Assembly (NCBI RefSeq): GCF_963678635.1
Contig: NW_026971136.1
Coordinates: 1-26,590, forward strand
Source of the DNA: Symsagittifera roscoffensis
Taxonomy: Eukaryota; Xenacoelomorpha; Acoela; Convolutidae
Direction: 5' to 3'
Length of the DNA: 26,590 bases
Of the stretch, positions 10,501 through 19,800 are shown in pieces (position 1 is the first letter of the stretch; every line of letters begins with the position of its first letter). The notes below the pieces were generated by a model that saw only the letters and a program-made list of their open reading frames with translations, was not told the origin of the DNA and searched no databases. The translations under genes and the position numbers were made by a program.

Positions 10501-13362
10501 CAGCACGACAGGGAATTACAGACGGATCCATCTTCAGGGACGTACAATCTGGAAATACAAGAGGTACGAGGTGGTGAAGAGCTCGAGAAAATAGCAGTTT
10601 CAAGAAAACCACTAAGGGAACTATCGTGCAACTCAAACGTCAGAACGAATCTGGTACCAGAAGACGACATGAAAATCGTGAAAAGGATGATATGTGTGAA
10701 GCTGAGCGATGACATCCACAACCCTGGTGAAATGAATGGACAGATCATGGCGCTAAAGGAGCACGTTAAGGCGAGATACAGGCTGTCTGACCTAATAAGG
10801 GCCCAGAAGAATGACAAAATGACAAGTAACCTCTCCAAATGGATCCATTCGGGAGTCAAGGAGAAGGGGGAACTTGAGGAAGACAGCTACAAGATCTTGA
10901 GCCAGTTCTACAAAGAAAAGAGAGATTTACTTTATCACACAGCTGAAGGGGTGGTAGCGTGCAAGAGAAGAGATGAGGAAAAAATATTACACAAACACAA
11001 CCTCATCATACTACCACAACTGTACCAAACGGAAGTGCTTTTCAGATCACACGACCAGATGGGCCATCAGGGGATAGATAAAGTACAACAAAGGATACTT
11101 CACAGGTTTGACTGGCCGGGAATGAGAAAAGCTTGCGAGAGGTGGGTGAATGCCTGCCTAGCATGCCTTCAAGTAAAAGACCCAAGGAAGATGAAGTTTC
11201 CCCTCAAGTCTGTCGAGAGTTCGGATTTCAATGAAGTGGTGCAGATAGACCATCAGAAAATCTGCATGACGGAGTCGGGTTATAACCAAATACTAGTTAT
11301 AATAGATCACTTCACCAAGTTGGCGGAAGCGGTTCCGTGCCAGACAGCCTCAGCAGAGGAGACATGTGATCACCTGATAACGCATTGGATATCGCGATAT
11401 GGTTGTCCAATGACTTTCCAGTCAGACAACGGCAAGGCTTTTGTGGGGGACTTGACAAAAGAATTGATGAAGAGATCACACATTGCTCAAGCACACTCGA
11501 CGACCTATCATCCACAGACCAATGGGTTGGTAGAGAGACAGAACAGGACACTGGTCAACATGCTCAGGGTGTACTGCTCGAGATACATGACGGACTGGGA
11601 CAAATACCTGCCACAAGTAGTAGGAGCCTATAATAGTACTCAGCACTCAACGACGGGTATCAGTCCTTTCATGATGTTGACAGGCAGGGAAAGGGCAATG
11701 CCTCTAACATTCTTCTACCCGGAGTACGAGGGGAAGAGGACGTCACCTCAAGCATACGTGAAGGAAGCGATCAAAAGACAACAAGAGCTAAACGAGCTAT
11801 GTCGGAGAAACACGGCGCAAGCGCAAATGAGGCAACGCAAGAAATATGACGAAAAGATACTAAGAGCAAAGCCATACGAAGTGGGCCAATACGTGTGGGT
11901 TTTCCAAAATGTCATACCGCCCAAGGGAACAAAGAAACTACTCAAGAAATGGAGAGGACCGTTCATGATTACGGAAGTACATCAACAAGGAAGGTTCTAT
12001 CGCTTGAGTACAGGGCGAGCAGCACATTACGAAAATCTGAAGCCTCACATTCCGTCTCCGGAGGACTGGTGCCTGCCAAAAGACATGGAAGGTCTTGAGT
12101 ACCTGGTGGTGGAACCAGCGTGCGAAGTGAATGAGAAAGGCACTAGAGAGAAAAATGATGGTAATGAGAACTTGAGTTTGGACGACAACGAAAAGATAGA
12201 AGTGGAGTCGGATGCAGGTTCATTTGTAGAAGAAGACTGGAACGATCCCGAGCAAAACGAGGTACCGAAGTGGATGGAACCGGATCGACCAACACCACCG
12301 GAAACCAGGACGGGCAATCGTAAACGAACAGGTATGAGGTACAATAGGTACGGGGATGACTTCTTGATCGATAAGATACAGCCAGACAAGTTGGGCGATG
12401 AACTACTAAGCGCAGGCGAACTGGAGGCCGAAGAGGAATGGCAAGTGATTGACGATGGTGGACATTATCCGCAGGATGATTACTCGACGCCAGAATTGGA
12501 GACGGATCTCGAGCAGAGTGAAATAGAAAGGAGGGAGAACACGAACTTGAGGATTCTAGAGTGGATGCGTAATGTCAAGGACGAGAGCCGCGAAGGACAA
12601 AGCATTCAGCAAATCGATGTATCAGCAGCAAATTACATGAAGACAGAGGACCCTCTTTTCGGATGGACAGCAACAGACAGGCAACTGGACATCCCTAAGG
12701 ACAATTCAGACCCGACTACATCGACGGGGACGTCGATAAATATTTTTGTCCGGGGAGTGGGGGTAGGACTTACCCACACCGAAAATTTGATGATAAAGAA
12801 GCTCAAGGAAGTGAGGGAAACAAGCGGATTGGAACTGGAGGAAGAAGAACCAGAGCCTACCATAGGAAGGAATTTCAAAACGAAATTCGAAATACCCAAT
12901 GAATACTCAGAGAACATCATGATAACGGATAGCGACTTCATCCTGTCAAACAGGACCAGCGCGATCTGCATCACGGCGGACATGAGTTTCAAATCAAGAT
13001 TGGAGGCTGACTTCAAAAGAGAGTACCAGAACGTAGAGTTTCTGTTTAGACAGAGGCCAGGACTGGGAGGCATGGCAGCGCTTCCACCGTCAGTGGCACA
13101 GGTCCCGGGCAAATACCTCTGCTTCCTAGTAACGAGAGTCAACGACAGAAACACAATTGATCCCGAACACGTGATATTGGCACTGACAAGACTACGTGAC
13201 TTCATGATTGAAAGAGGAATAGTGGAGGTCTCGATGCCGGTGTACGACCCAAACAGGGGCAAACTGAGCTCGAGGGAATTGTACGCTATCCTACATGTGG
13301 TCTTTGCAGAAACAGAGATAATGGTGCATCTTCACAAGAAGTACTACTTGAGCATCGCCTGA
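4564..13362 (+). CDS. Gag-Pol polyprotein with C-terminal macrodomain-like region (ORF1)
   Basis: This 2932-residue frame has no frameshift between gag and pol. Domains in order: acidic N-terminus; coiled coil at about 195-315; capsid-like region at about 425-600; CCHC knuckles C631-C634-H639-C644 and C683-C686-H691-C696; protease with D990-T-G-A and a late ILGRD at 1063-1067; reverse transcriptase with D1411 and YVDD at 1476-1479; RNase H with D1626, E1671, D1696 and D1739; a roughly 420-residue charged insert, very acidic at 1953-1970; integrase zinc finger H2163-H2168-C2198-C2201 and catalytic D2229, D2288, E2324 (DD35E); GPF module at 2463-2467; charged tail; and a macrodomain-like fold at about 2785-2932. 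All catalytic residues of PR, RT, RNase H and IN are present, so the element may be active. ATG 4564 is the first ATG after a 2.3-kb ATG-free leader. M43 (4690) is an alternative start. Typical Gypsy Gag-Pol proteins are 1200-2000 residues. Confidence 0.95.
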   Translation: MRRSRVPVLEKRSSGSNTKYNSSLRGTTSTGPKITKTNFSVNMVSTRSTAENRAKEGTEGERVEPTIEIDLETPDQSVDETRKMATESTPMPNAEEPNQKPIEFSPIDDAEDAIGNTEETVKEDSQVKRTSFTEKLGIMFGIKTKENVTEEPKAERARTFGTVSTKTSEANPREEQAKAEATAEERPTADHEETNIELGDLLAKLNQIDKRLKHSEEDREVIKKEIRYNKHEYLDSYFNLAKATDERLKEMSDKVEATNEEREKNIKTDMQQLKNRYDDVNSQLGSLERRMDTMSRSQAESSCEIQAKVDAILRGSTPQERPAADRTQGTRVDFAEPQRNKRQSTPLPLTRGAISIAPTAAKTIMKNGTSNTTTAPGDSTANSNTGPDAMTWASTWEMMNRTLEAFATRNTDSSDRREGKSRKTFKKPKEFKDDSDGCIDTWVEVMRLHLEQDNLSDERQACTAILSNLEGTALKCVVAKKEEERDTADKIFEILLNRFGSGMKGHQAMMRFEKRRQRDDESIDRFLDDLESLRRRSDPEESTNRRNFSIASKFIDGVKSDDLRTMLATYYTLSKDSAPTPEEMRQKSREYMLMKPKKYSYSENRNTQGGSQPQRSSWYKPRDDMDKRRSCANCGSADHHVADCTTYKQGMKSLGYAPDEEDMSQMEEHEYYNGLIIKIGARCFFCNQEGHFRMDCPLFWEAVKDQNHPKHKLALAAVQNQRNRQNEFESRNLGAPNTELPTKTVKAVTHVSGALESAAGSSLEINYEKAATEAIAKVRQDLAAKEIEQRLKLEIERQNFNGALTGSNSTPEARTGSMKTGNCNTVKMVTGKPFGISKIGARIMSIITVGGHEVTRNLSEPSDQTIMHIDVYADYLSGISPQTTSRALRALLTRGGNKSVRVDNRYTEAYGPHEVMLNIDGINIYTKTMITCDEDLIGQIYVGKEELKVRSIGHCAMLEEDAMHIGTEADVTGHVLDINGKKTQLRGLLDTGAVLSVIPIETWEKMGFDKGDLIDSRIRLSAANKGALRVLGRTPIIALNLGERNLWMSFIVVENLDESDQFILGRDFIRNFDVTIDLNNAMFRIRNPDRRYAIKPVNLIMANENKAPVFLSRRVRLKANEAAIVSLRMKNYNELSDNKQVCIVPNPNSQSAAVLGRSFSITKSGLCVSVLLNTLDIPITIQRGRKLGYALPVKTRYETIKNSKQNEVVDCPNHRDKICILRRLQRIKDSSGLIKSLKSETDDGLSSCSNFPERPTLDEMQIDKPVLPEIEHLRGKLKDEQLEAIKDVLERNEEVFSRHKADIGCCNFVEHEIELEENAVPHREGARRMTPHKSDACRKEIETLLEYDMIEPSKSPWACGVVMAKKKGDQLRFCCDFRYLNSVTVKDAYPIPRIDESLSKLGDAKFFTTLDLGSAFWQVPLRKQDRDKTGFACELGLFQWKRMPFGLCNATATFQRLMAHALIGVTKKYGNLVMCYVDDVVIATPTLEDHIERLDEVFACMKRSGLKCKPSKCEILKDSIKYLGRMVDKHGIRPDPDAVEAVLTWKSPKTEHQLMSFLGFANYYREFIKGYADKVYPMQQLMRHKGKKFTWNNAAEESFQRIKKELCEAPVLGMPTEKGMYVLDTDASVVAISGILHQEQERNGKTVLRPIAYGSKVLSDTEMKYGAPKAEMFAVVTFVEKYRAYLSSEPFKLRVDNRALSWLKTYSMDQSYIGRWIVRLDGYNMIIEHRTRDKHQNADSLSKKTEFYERQEQREADRPEIKDGFSFMDKETYDSLPLTRWLDKSGKPIEDHPELPKEPLEKTILKKSRGIPIGIMLKSKIVRETLKAKGYDLILVEEGTVRIDEDLMRLLEKLSDDKPVIQGKGQEAPELTILRRVNNTDVPKGSITDSKEVVRSLVEKIPEKILEQTKVRDKKVTFREEVEHLGLDQESGEWSRFMEEDETGEGKLSGEREEWDEDSDESSEDQDSLCMILAEEKIRQHDRELQTDPSSGTYNLEIQEVRGGEELEKIAVSRKPLRELSCNSNVRTNLVPEDDMKIVKRMICVKLSDDIHNPGEMNGQIMALKEHVKARYRLSDLIRAQKNDKMTSNLSKWIHSGVKEKGELEEDSYKILSQFYKEKRDLLYHTAEGVVACKRRDEEKILHKHNLIILPQLYQTEVLFRSHDQMGHQGIDKVQQRILHRFDWPGMRKACERWVNACLACLQVKDPRKMKFPLKSVESSDFNEVVQIDHQKICMTESGYNQILVIIDHFTKLAEAVPCQTASAEETCDHLITHWISRYGCPMTFQSDNGKAFVGDLTKELMKRSHIAQAHSTTYHPQTNGLVERQNRTLVNMLRVYCSRYMTDWDKYLPQVVGAYNSTQHSTTGISPFMMLTGRERAMPLTFFYPEYEGKRTSPQAYVKEAIKRQQELNELCRRNTAQAQMRQRKKYDEKILRAKPYEVGQYVWVFQNVIPPKGTKKLLKKWRGPFMITEVHQQGRFYRLSTGRAAHYENLKPHIPSPEDWCLPKDMEGLEYLVVEPACEVNEKGTREKNDGNENLSLDDNEKIEVESDAGSFVEEDWNDPEQNEVPKWMEPDRPTPPETRTGNRKRTGMRYNRYGDDFLIDKIQPDKLGDELLSAGELEAEEEWQVIDDGGHYPQDDYSTPELETDLEQSEIERRENTNLRILEWMRNVKDESREGQSIQQIDVSAANYMKTEDPLFGWTATDRQLDIPKDNSDPTTSTGTSINIFVRGVGVGLTHTENLMIKKLKEVRETSGLELEEEEPEPTIGRNFKTKFEIPNEYSENIMITDSDFILSNRTSAICITADMSFKSRLEADFKREYQNVEFLFRQRPGLGGMAALPPSVAQVPGKYLCFLVTRVNDRNTIDPEHVILALTRLRDFMIERGIVEVSMPVYDPNRGKLSSRELYAILHVVFAETEIMVHLHKKYYLSIA
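12907..13359 (+). other. Macrodomain-like region (TARG1 type) at the Gag-Pol C-terminus
   Basis: Residues about 2785-2932 follow the order of a TARG1/OARD1-type macrodomain. The first strand is D-x-D-F, then S-x-A-I-C-I-x-A-D, a helix with A-D-F-K, a strand ending in K-Y-L-C-F-L-V-T, a helix with L-x-x-L-R, V-S-M-P at 2889-2892, and a last helix and strand with V-F-x-E-T-E-I. The glycine-rich loop after the first D is replaced by F-K-S-R. The GxGxD-like loop after SMP reads V-Y-D-P-N-R-G, so the aspartate and lysine used for hydrolysis appear lost. I infer an ADP-ribose-binding or purely structural derivative rather than an active glycohydrolase. This is recognised by motif order, not by a search. 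Confidence 0.6.
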
Positions 13363-13639
13363 GTCGGGTACATGGAGGTATCAGGTCGGGTGTGAGGGAG
13401 GAGTCTTGAGTTAGGTACTGGATTGCGGCGCAGGTAAAAGGATCTTAAGATGTGATTGGCATGACAATTGAATTTTAAAAGAAAAAATTGATGGTGCTAA
13501 AACATAAAATGAATCTGCATGTTCTTAAAGGAAAATCCAATCGAATTGCTTTAAGTGATATGAGAATGATAAGATTTTAACCATATGGGTAGAAGGGGGG
13601 TCTCTAGGTTAGGAACGTGACATGCTAAGTTTTAATAAG

Positions 13640-13653
13640 CTTTCTGTTTTCAG
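13640..13653 (+). promoter_or_regulatory. Predicted 3' splice site for the ORF2 message
   Basis: ctttctgttttcag|atc is a near-perfect U-rich acceptor of nematode style. The 232 nt from here to the ORF2 ATG contain no ATG, while the preceding 290 nt contain many. It could accept the LTR donor at 1797 or a trans-spliced leader. Confidence 0.6.
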
Positions 13654-13784
13654 ATCGAGTTTGAAAAACAAAGTTGAAAATCCAACTACACTCAAGCGAG
13701 AAACAAAAAGAGAGAATCTTGATTGAACACGCGATAATCCGAATCTACAGCAAGTAGTTGCAAGAGAAAATTTCTAGAGAATTC

Positions 13785-13860
13785 TTGAATTGGGTAATAC
13801 TTGAGTTGGTAAGGTAATTCTTGAGTTGGTAAGGTAATTCTTGAGCTGGTTAACATCTAC
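13785..13860 (+). repeat. Short tandem repeat of 20-bp units with CTTGAG
   Basis: The unit ttgagttggtaaggtaattc occurs exactly at 13801-13820 and 13821-13840, with diverged copies on both sides. Each unit contains tggtaagg, which looks like a splice donor, and the recurring CTTGAG hexamer. Confidence 0.8.
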
Positions 13861-13885
13861 CTATATACATCCCGAAGTTGCAAAA

Positions 13886-16800
13886 ATGGCAGACCGATTC
13901 TGGAACTCCGTGCCCGCGGCTCTGAAGAAGCCCACTCTTGACGAGCTGTACAGACGCTTGAGGGACCTGGACTACACCCAGATAGACGAGAGAATGGCGG
14001 TGATGCTGAATGCAATCCTCCAGTTGGAGGACCAGGGTGAGTGCAGGGAGTCTGCGACGGAGGCTGTCTTGATGGTCGGCTACACCACCGAGGGCATATC
14101 AAATCGAGAACAGACCAGATGGTTATCTTGGAATGCGGATGGAGGAGTAAGGGGCTTTGACTTGGCAAGAAATCCTGGCCTGAGTAACAACACCGAACAC
14201 GGCGCAGGAGAGTTTCCGCTACCGACGAGACCAACAGCAAGATCCACAGGCCAGAGCTCGAGTAAGGTGCCGTCGATGTCGCGAGCGCAACAGACGACAG
14301 AGGCATATCCGGATCTGGGGGTCCTAAAGAAAGAGCTTGAGAAGGCGCTGAAGGAAAAGAATAAAGCGAACCTCGATCGGGATCAGGCGAAGCTGGATAG
14401 GGAGAAGCTTCAGCTGGAGAGGGACCAGGCAGTCGACGAGCGAGATCAGACGTTGAAATTACTTGAGATGCTGAGGGCTGAACATCAGCAGGAGCTAAGG
14501 GTGCGGGAGAACGTCGCGAATCGTGATCAACTAAAGTCGGAGTTGGAAAGGATAGAACAGCGACAGCGCGAGCTTGACGCACAAAAGGGAGCCAGGTCTA
14601 ACGAACGAGTGGTGACAAGCTCGAGGCCGGAGTCGCGCATGGAGGTGGATGAAGCTCCCAGGGCTAGAGGACGGTTCAACCTTGACCGCGAGGCCAGGGA
14701 ACACATGAGTGAAGGCTTGGAGGTCTGGATACCGAATTACGTGACGCCTTCCTTGCGCAACCTAGAGACCCAACCTGTACGCCCTCTGATGGATGTGGTA
14801 TTACCCGGATATACCCCAACCTCGACCTCGAGTGGCAGCCAGGTGAGTGGCGCCTCATCGCGCCTGAAGGAGCTGGGCGAGAAATTGCAGCAGCAGAGTC
14901 GTGAAAGATCGACAAGGCCAGAGCTTCCCCCAACTTGGAGGGAACAGCCGGTCAGAAACGTCGTGATCGCGAGCTATAAGAAGAATACAGAAGGGAACTA
15001 CCACAGGCACAATCGGCTGGACTGGAGTGCGGAACAGGGAACCAGGAGGGACTGCTTCCATGACGCAGCCTGGGTGGAGTATCTAGCGCCACCTCGTGTG
15101 CCAGAGGGTGCGGTTCACCTAATTATAGGGGATAGCCTGGTGCGGGTGTTGACCCAGATACGGTCCCATTGGCAAACAGGAGTCTTGAGTTTCGCTGGAG
15201 CTGCCACGCCACAGATGTTGGCAACCCTGGACATGCTAGGGATGACCAAAGTTTACACAGTGACCCTGATGGTTGGGACCAACGACGTGTCAAGGGGAGA
15301 AGCGAGGAAAGTAGCGAGGCTGTGCGACAAGATGAGCTGCCTTCTTGAGGAACTGAGGATCCAGATGGACCCCATCCTGCTGACGGTATGCACGGTCCCC
15401 TACAACATGATGTTTGATCAGCACGCCCTAGAGATGAACCAGAAGGTACGGAGCCTGAACAAGATGATCCGAGACATACACCGGAAGAGTGTGCTTCCTC
15501 TCAGGCTGTTGGACATAGCAGAACGTATGGAGAAAAAGGGATTCCCTGAAGACACCTCGAAAGATGGAATCCATTTCGATAGGCCAAGGGGAGCGGAGTG
15601 GCTGAACGACGTCTTCCAGGAACACATTAACACGCTAGAGGCGGACCTGCTGGAGACAGCCCAATTCACTTTAGGACCACCTCCCAACCCACCATTCCTT
15701 GCCTCGAGGGCCTTGGCTGGTCGCTTGGGAGCGAGAATTGATACTAGAGACAGTTCAAGGAGCAATCAGACCCGATTGCAGAGTGCCACGCCAATGGAGT
15801 CGGAGGAGGTAGAGTCATCAACACCTCCGGGCTCGGCGATGTCCTCTGTGGTGGTGGCAGATGGCAGGAGAGAAAAGAAGTCTATGGAGACTGCCCGCTT
15901 GAGATATCCTGAGAAGGTGAAGGAACTGGATCTAGAGAGTTTGGAATGCAGACGAGAGTTGGCGGAAACCCTGGGGATCGAACGAGTGTCGCACGAGGAT
16001 TTGAATAGACATCATTGCATAGACTGGTTGAAGGCTCATGAGGCGCACTTCTCGAGGGCGAAGTTGATGGAGACCACAGACCTGACGGGAATTCCCACAA
16101 AAACGATCATGGGACCCATTAATTACAGACCTCTCAAGCTGCTGGGGAGTCCGGGACTTATAGCAGAACCTCCCAAGCACCGAACCAGCATCGCCAGAAT
16201 CAGGTTGGCAACCCCGGCACAGTTGAAGGTGGTAGACAAGCTACTCAATCCGGGAGGAACGGGATTGCCAGACGCCGCTTACGAAGGCTCGAAATTGGCG
16301 GAAGATCCCAGGTACGGGAAGCCCTGTGGTGGCACCCAACTGGCCAAAACTCTGGCAGTTTACGATAGAACAGATCCAGCTGCGGCAAGAGTAGTCATTG
16401 TGGCGGGATCGGACTTCGAAGGAACGTCTCCCAAGTTGTTCTGGCCGGAGACTCTGGTATACTCCTTGCCAGGAGCCGAATTGAATCAGATGTTGACTCT
16501 AGTAATAGCAATAAAGTCGGAGATGCCCTGTGAACCTGAACTGCTATTGTTTGCAGGGATGAATGATCACCTGCACGCGATGGGACTTCTTGAGCAACTA
16601 AAGGGGGACGAAATTCCGACATCAAAGAAGATATGGGAGGCTATTCAGGCGTTATTTGCGGCGATGAATGAGGTACAAGAGAACGTAGCCTCGAGATTTG
16701 GGTCCAAGACGAAGGTGGTGTTTACCACATCCCCGGGATACGCAAGTATGCCACCCGCCCTACAATTCGTGTACGCGGTCTTGATCCTGATAGCAGAAGG

Positions 16801-19800
16801 GAGTGAATGGCGGATTCTGATGGCAGCCCCCAATCGAGAGCTGGAGCCATTGAACTTGAGGCTTTACAAATCAGAATTGCCGGCGGCATGGGCTGACATA
16901 TCTCATGCACTGAGGGGCTTTTACGGACTGGCCGACGTCCTGATTGTATTGGATGAGGTACTCTTGCTAGAGATATCGAACTTTGCTAGACAACTCAAGT
17001 TCAGCCCAGTCATCGGGGACGACCACCCGGCGATAAACCAGTTGACGGCCAGCCTGTGGTTCCGGAGTATGGATGTGAAAGTCGCAAATTCCACCAGCAG
17101 GACTAGAGGTCCCAGCAACGAGAGAAGAAATGTGGTCGAGACGGAGAAACAGTTAGAATCGATGAAATATCGCTTGACTCAAGAGAATGGCTGGTGGCCA
17201 TTCCTGACACCAAGGCTGGAGAACGTCACGAATAAAACGAGGGAGGAAGCACCACTCCTCGTGAAACAAATCTGGAGTTTTCTAGAGAAGCAACTGGAGC
17301 TAGCGGAAACGAGAGACATGACGGTGGTTAGATTTGTCTCGGCCGCCAATGAAGTGACGATTGGAGGATTTTGGAGAGAGCACGCCAACGGCGAATTGAA
17401 GACTAGGAGAGATTACGAGATTCTCAAGTTCTTGAGTCCTTGCTGGGAGAGAGAATTCTTGGCAGGAGTGTTCGGCACCACGGCGACTATCTTCGGAGCC
17501 TTCGTACAGGAGATACTGGGCATGTCCATCAGCCTGCTCTTGGCCCTGTATTTGGTTTACCCCAGATACTTGTTCAACATGGGCCCGGCATACATGTTTA
17601 GTCGAGGAGTGGAGACACTTCGAGTTGATGGGTATCTGGCACTAGTACTCTTGACCCATGGGGAATTGGTGTCGTTTCATCGGTTAATGGAATATGGAGA
17701 ACCTCTGTCTATGGGGAGAGTCCACACGAGCACTGAAACCAGCTCCTACAAGTGTGCCGCAGGGTTGAAGACACTGCTGGTGCAATACCTCATGATGCAG
17801 AATCGATACATGACGGGTGAAGATGAGAACCCAACCTCGAGAGAAGAATGGGAGAAGGCGAACAGAGGGATGCCTCTGTTGACGGACCTGTGCCTGGCAA
17901 TGAGGTCGGACCCAATGGGGATAATCCGGGGTCTAGAGGAGGTGGTGACCTGCATCTATGGTCCAGCAGTGACGTACGCGTTTCCAGATCCCCTGGTGAT
18001 AACGTATCGTCACTCGGTGACGCACTTGAGTCTCATCAGCGTACTGGATGGTACAGCGCTGAATTGGTGTCAGCAGGAGGTGCTCAGGGCGCGTATGAGC
18101 AACACGGTACTCTTCGGAAAAGTGAAAGATGCTGAGATGATGGTGTGCAACTTCAGGGGACAAATGCAATGCAGAATGGGAGGCAAGCGAGAGGGCCCCA
18201 TTGAAATGTATCCAAAGTTTTGGAACCTAAACCCATTGACGGCCAACGGACGAGAAGTCTTGAGAATCCCCGCCTGGAAGGAGTGCTTTGCACTAGTCAA
18301 GAGGGAGCTGGAGGCCATAATGGAGAAAGAAATCCTACCAGCCACCATGCCTGAGTTCCCGACAGTCAGGAGGATGACCTTGGGAATGAATAGTCCCTTG
18401 GTGGTTCCCTCCATAATGGCGAAGATGATGACGGAGGAAACGCAGAGGCATTTCACGGATGGCTGGGATCCCCTGTTCATCGGCTACACGGCGGCAGTCT
18501 ACTTCCACATCAGCGAGAGGAAGGTAAATTCGTGGACGACGCAAGCGAAAAAGAGTAGAGGTTCGCAGCCCCCTGGATATGAGGTGCGGAAAGTCTTGAG
18601 GACTCTTGAAAAGGAAGGACTTGAGAATATGCTACCCATATGGGATGATGGCAGGATGATCGTGATGGAGGGACACGTCGCACTGGTGGACGACATGAAA
18701 TTTGCCACGAGAAAATATAAGGCGCCCTATGGCTTGGAACAGGTGGAAATAAGACAGGAAGGAACAGAACTAGATGCAGCAGGTCAACTGCACGTAGCAC
18801 TGACGGAATACAAAAAGCTGGATCCTGCGACACCATCACCACTGTCCGTGGACACACCTGGAGACAAGAGGAGCGGACCCGTCGAGGACCGATTTAAGAA
18901 AATTCTCGAGAGAAGGAGACATGAGTCAGAAGAAGAGAGTATGGATGAAACTCTCAGTGAAGCTGGTGAAGACATGGAAGTGGGGAATACGCCTGGACCA
19001 GGGCCATCAGGGGAGGAGCTCACCACTCAAGAGCTGTTGAAAGATTTGAGCGAGGAGAATTGGGCAGATACTGCCACACCACCCCTGATTCCGTCTCCGC
19101 GGAAGAACCTAGAGTTGCCATTGGCAGGTGAGACCTTCAATATGGGGATGTTACTCTTGAGCTCGGAGGAAAGGGAGAAGAACACGTTCGAAGGGAACAG
19201 GGACATATTCTTGGGATCTCTCGAGGATGACGCTTGGCAGGAGTTCCTGGAGGAATTCAATCGAGAAGTGGGCAGCGAGACGACGCTGGACAAGTTCAAG
19301 AAGGAACTGTGGGACGCAGTAGTGAGATTCGGGGAACCGCTCCTGATAGGAACGGGCCTGGATGAGAAAGCAAGAAAAGAGCTGCTGAACAAGCTAGTGG
19401 AGCTGAGGAACGCACGATCGAAGACTAGAAAAGAGAAATGTGAGGACAGCTCTACTCTGAAACAAAAAACTGTGGATAAAAGGGTTGATGATATAAAAAG
19501 GGATAAGGTTGGGACTAGTAATATGATTAAAAGTACTAATATCCTTAAGGCTCGAGCAGGGGGGAGGCAAGAGTTGGAAGGAGTGGATGGAGAGGTCGAA
19601 TCAATGATGATAGCCACAACACCCTCGAGCAGAGATGTGAAGACTCGCAAGAGGAAGAGAGAAGTGGAAGGATGGGGTAGTCCTTCAGTGGATGCTGTTT
19701 CGGAAGGAAACTTGAGAGAGACGGCGCCCATCGTTTTGGCCCGATGCAAGACGGCGGCATACAAGAACAGCTCGGAGCTCAGGAAACCACTTGAAGTAGA

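Larger units (their letters stand above)
13363..13885 (+). other. Spacer between ORF1 and ORF2
   Basis: This 523-bp non-coding spacer divides sharply. The part before 13653 has at least nine ATGs. The part after it has none until the ORF2 start. It holds the predicted acceptor and a short tandem repeat, and it marks the start of the subgenomic ORF2 message. A possible donor gcag|gtaaaa lies at about 13434. Confidence 0.6.

Noticed and set aside
4564-13362. Programmed frameshift between gag and pol
   Set aside because: Gag and Pol are in one uninterrupted frame, so none is needed.
13841-13885. Start of ORF2 at 13841
   Set aside because: The codon there is TTG, not ATG. The first ATG, with a good context, is at 13886.
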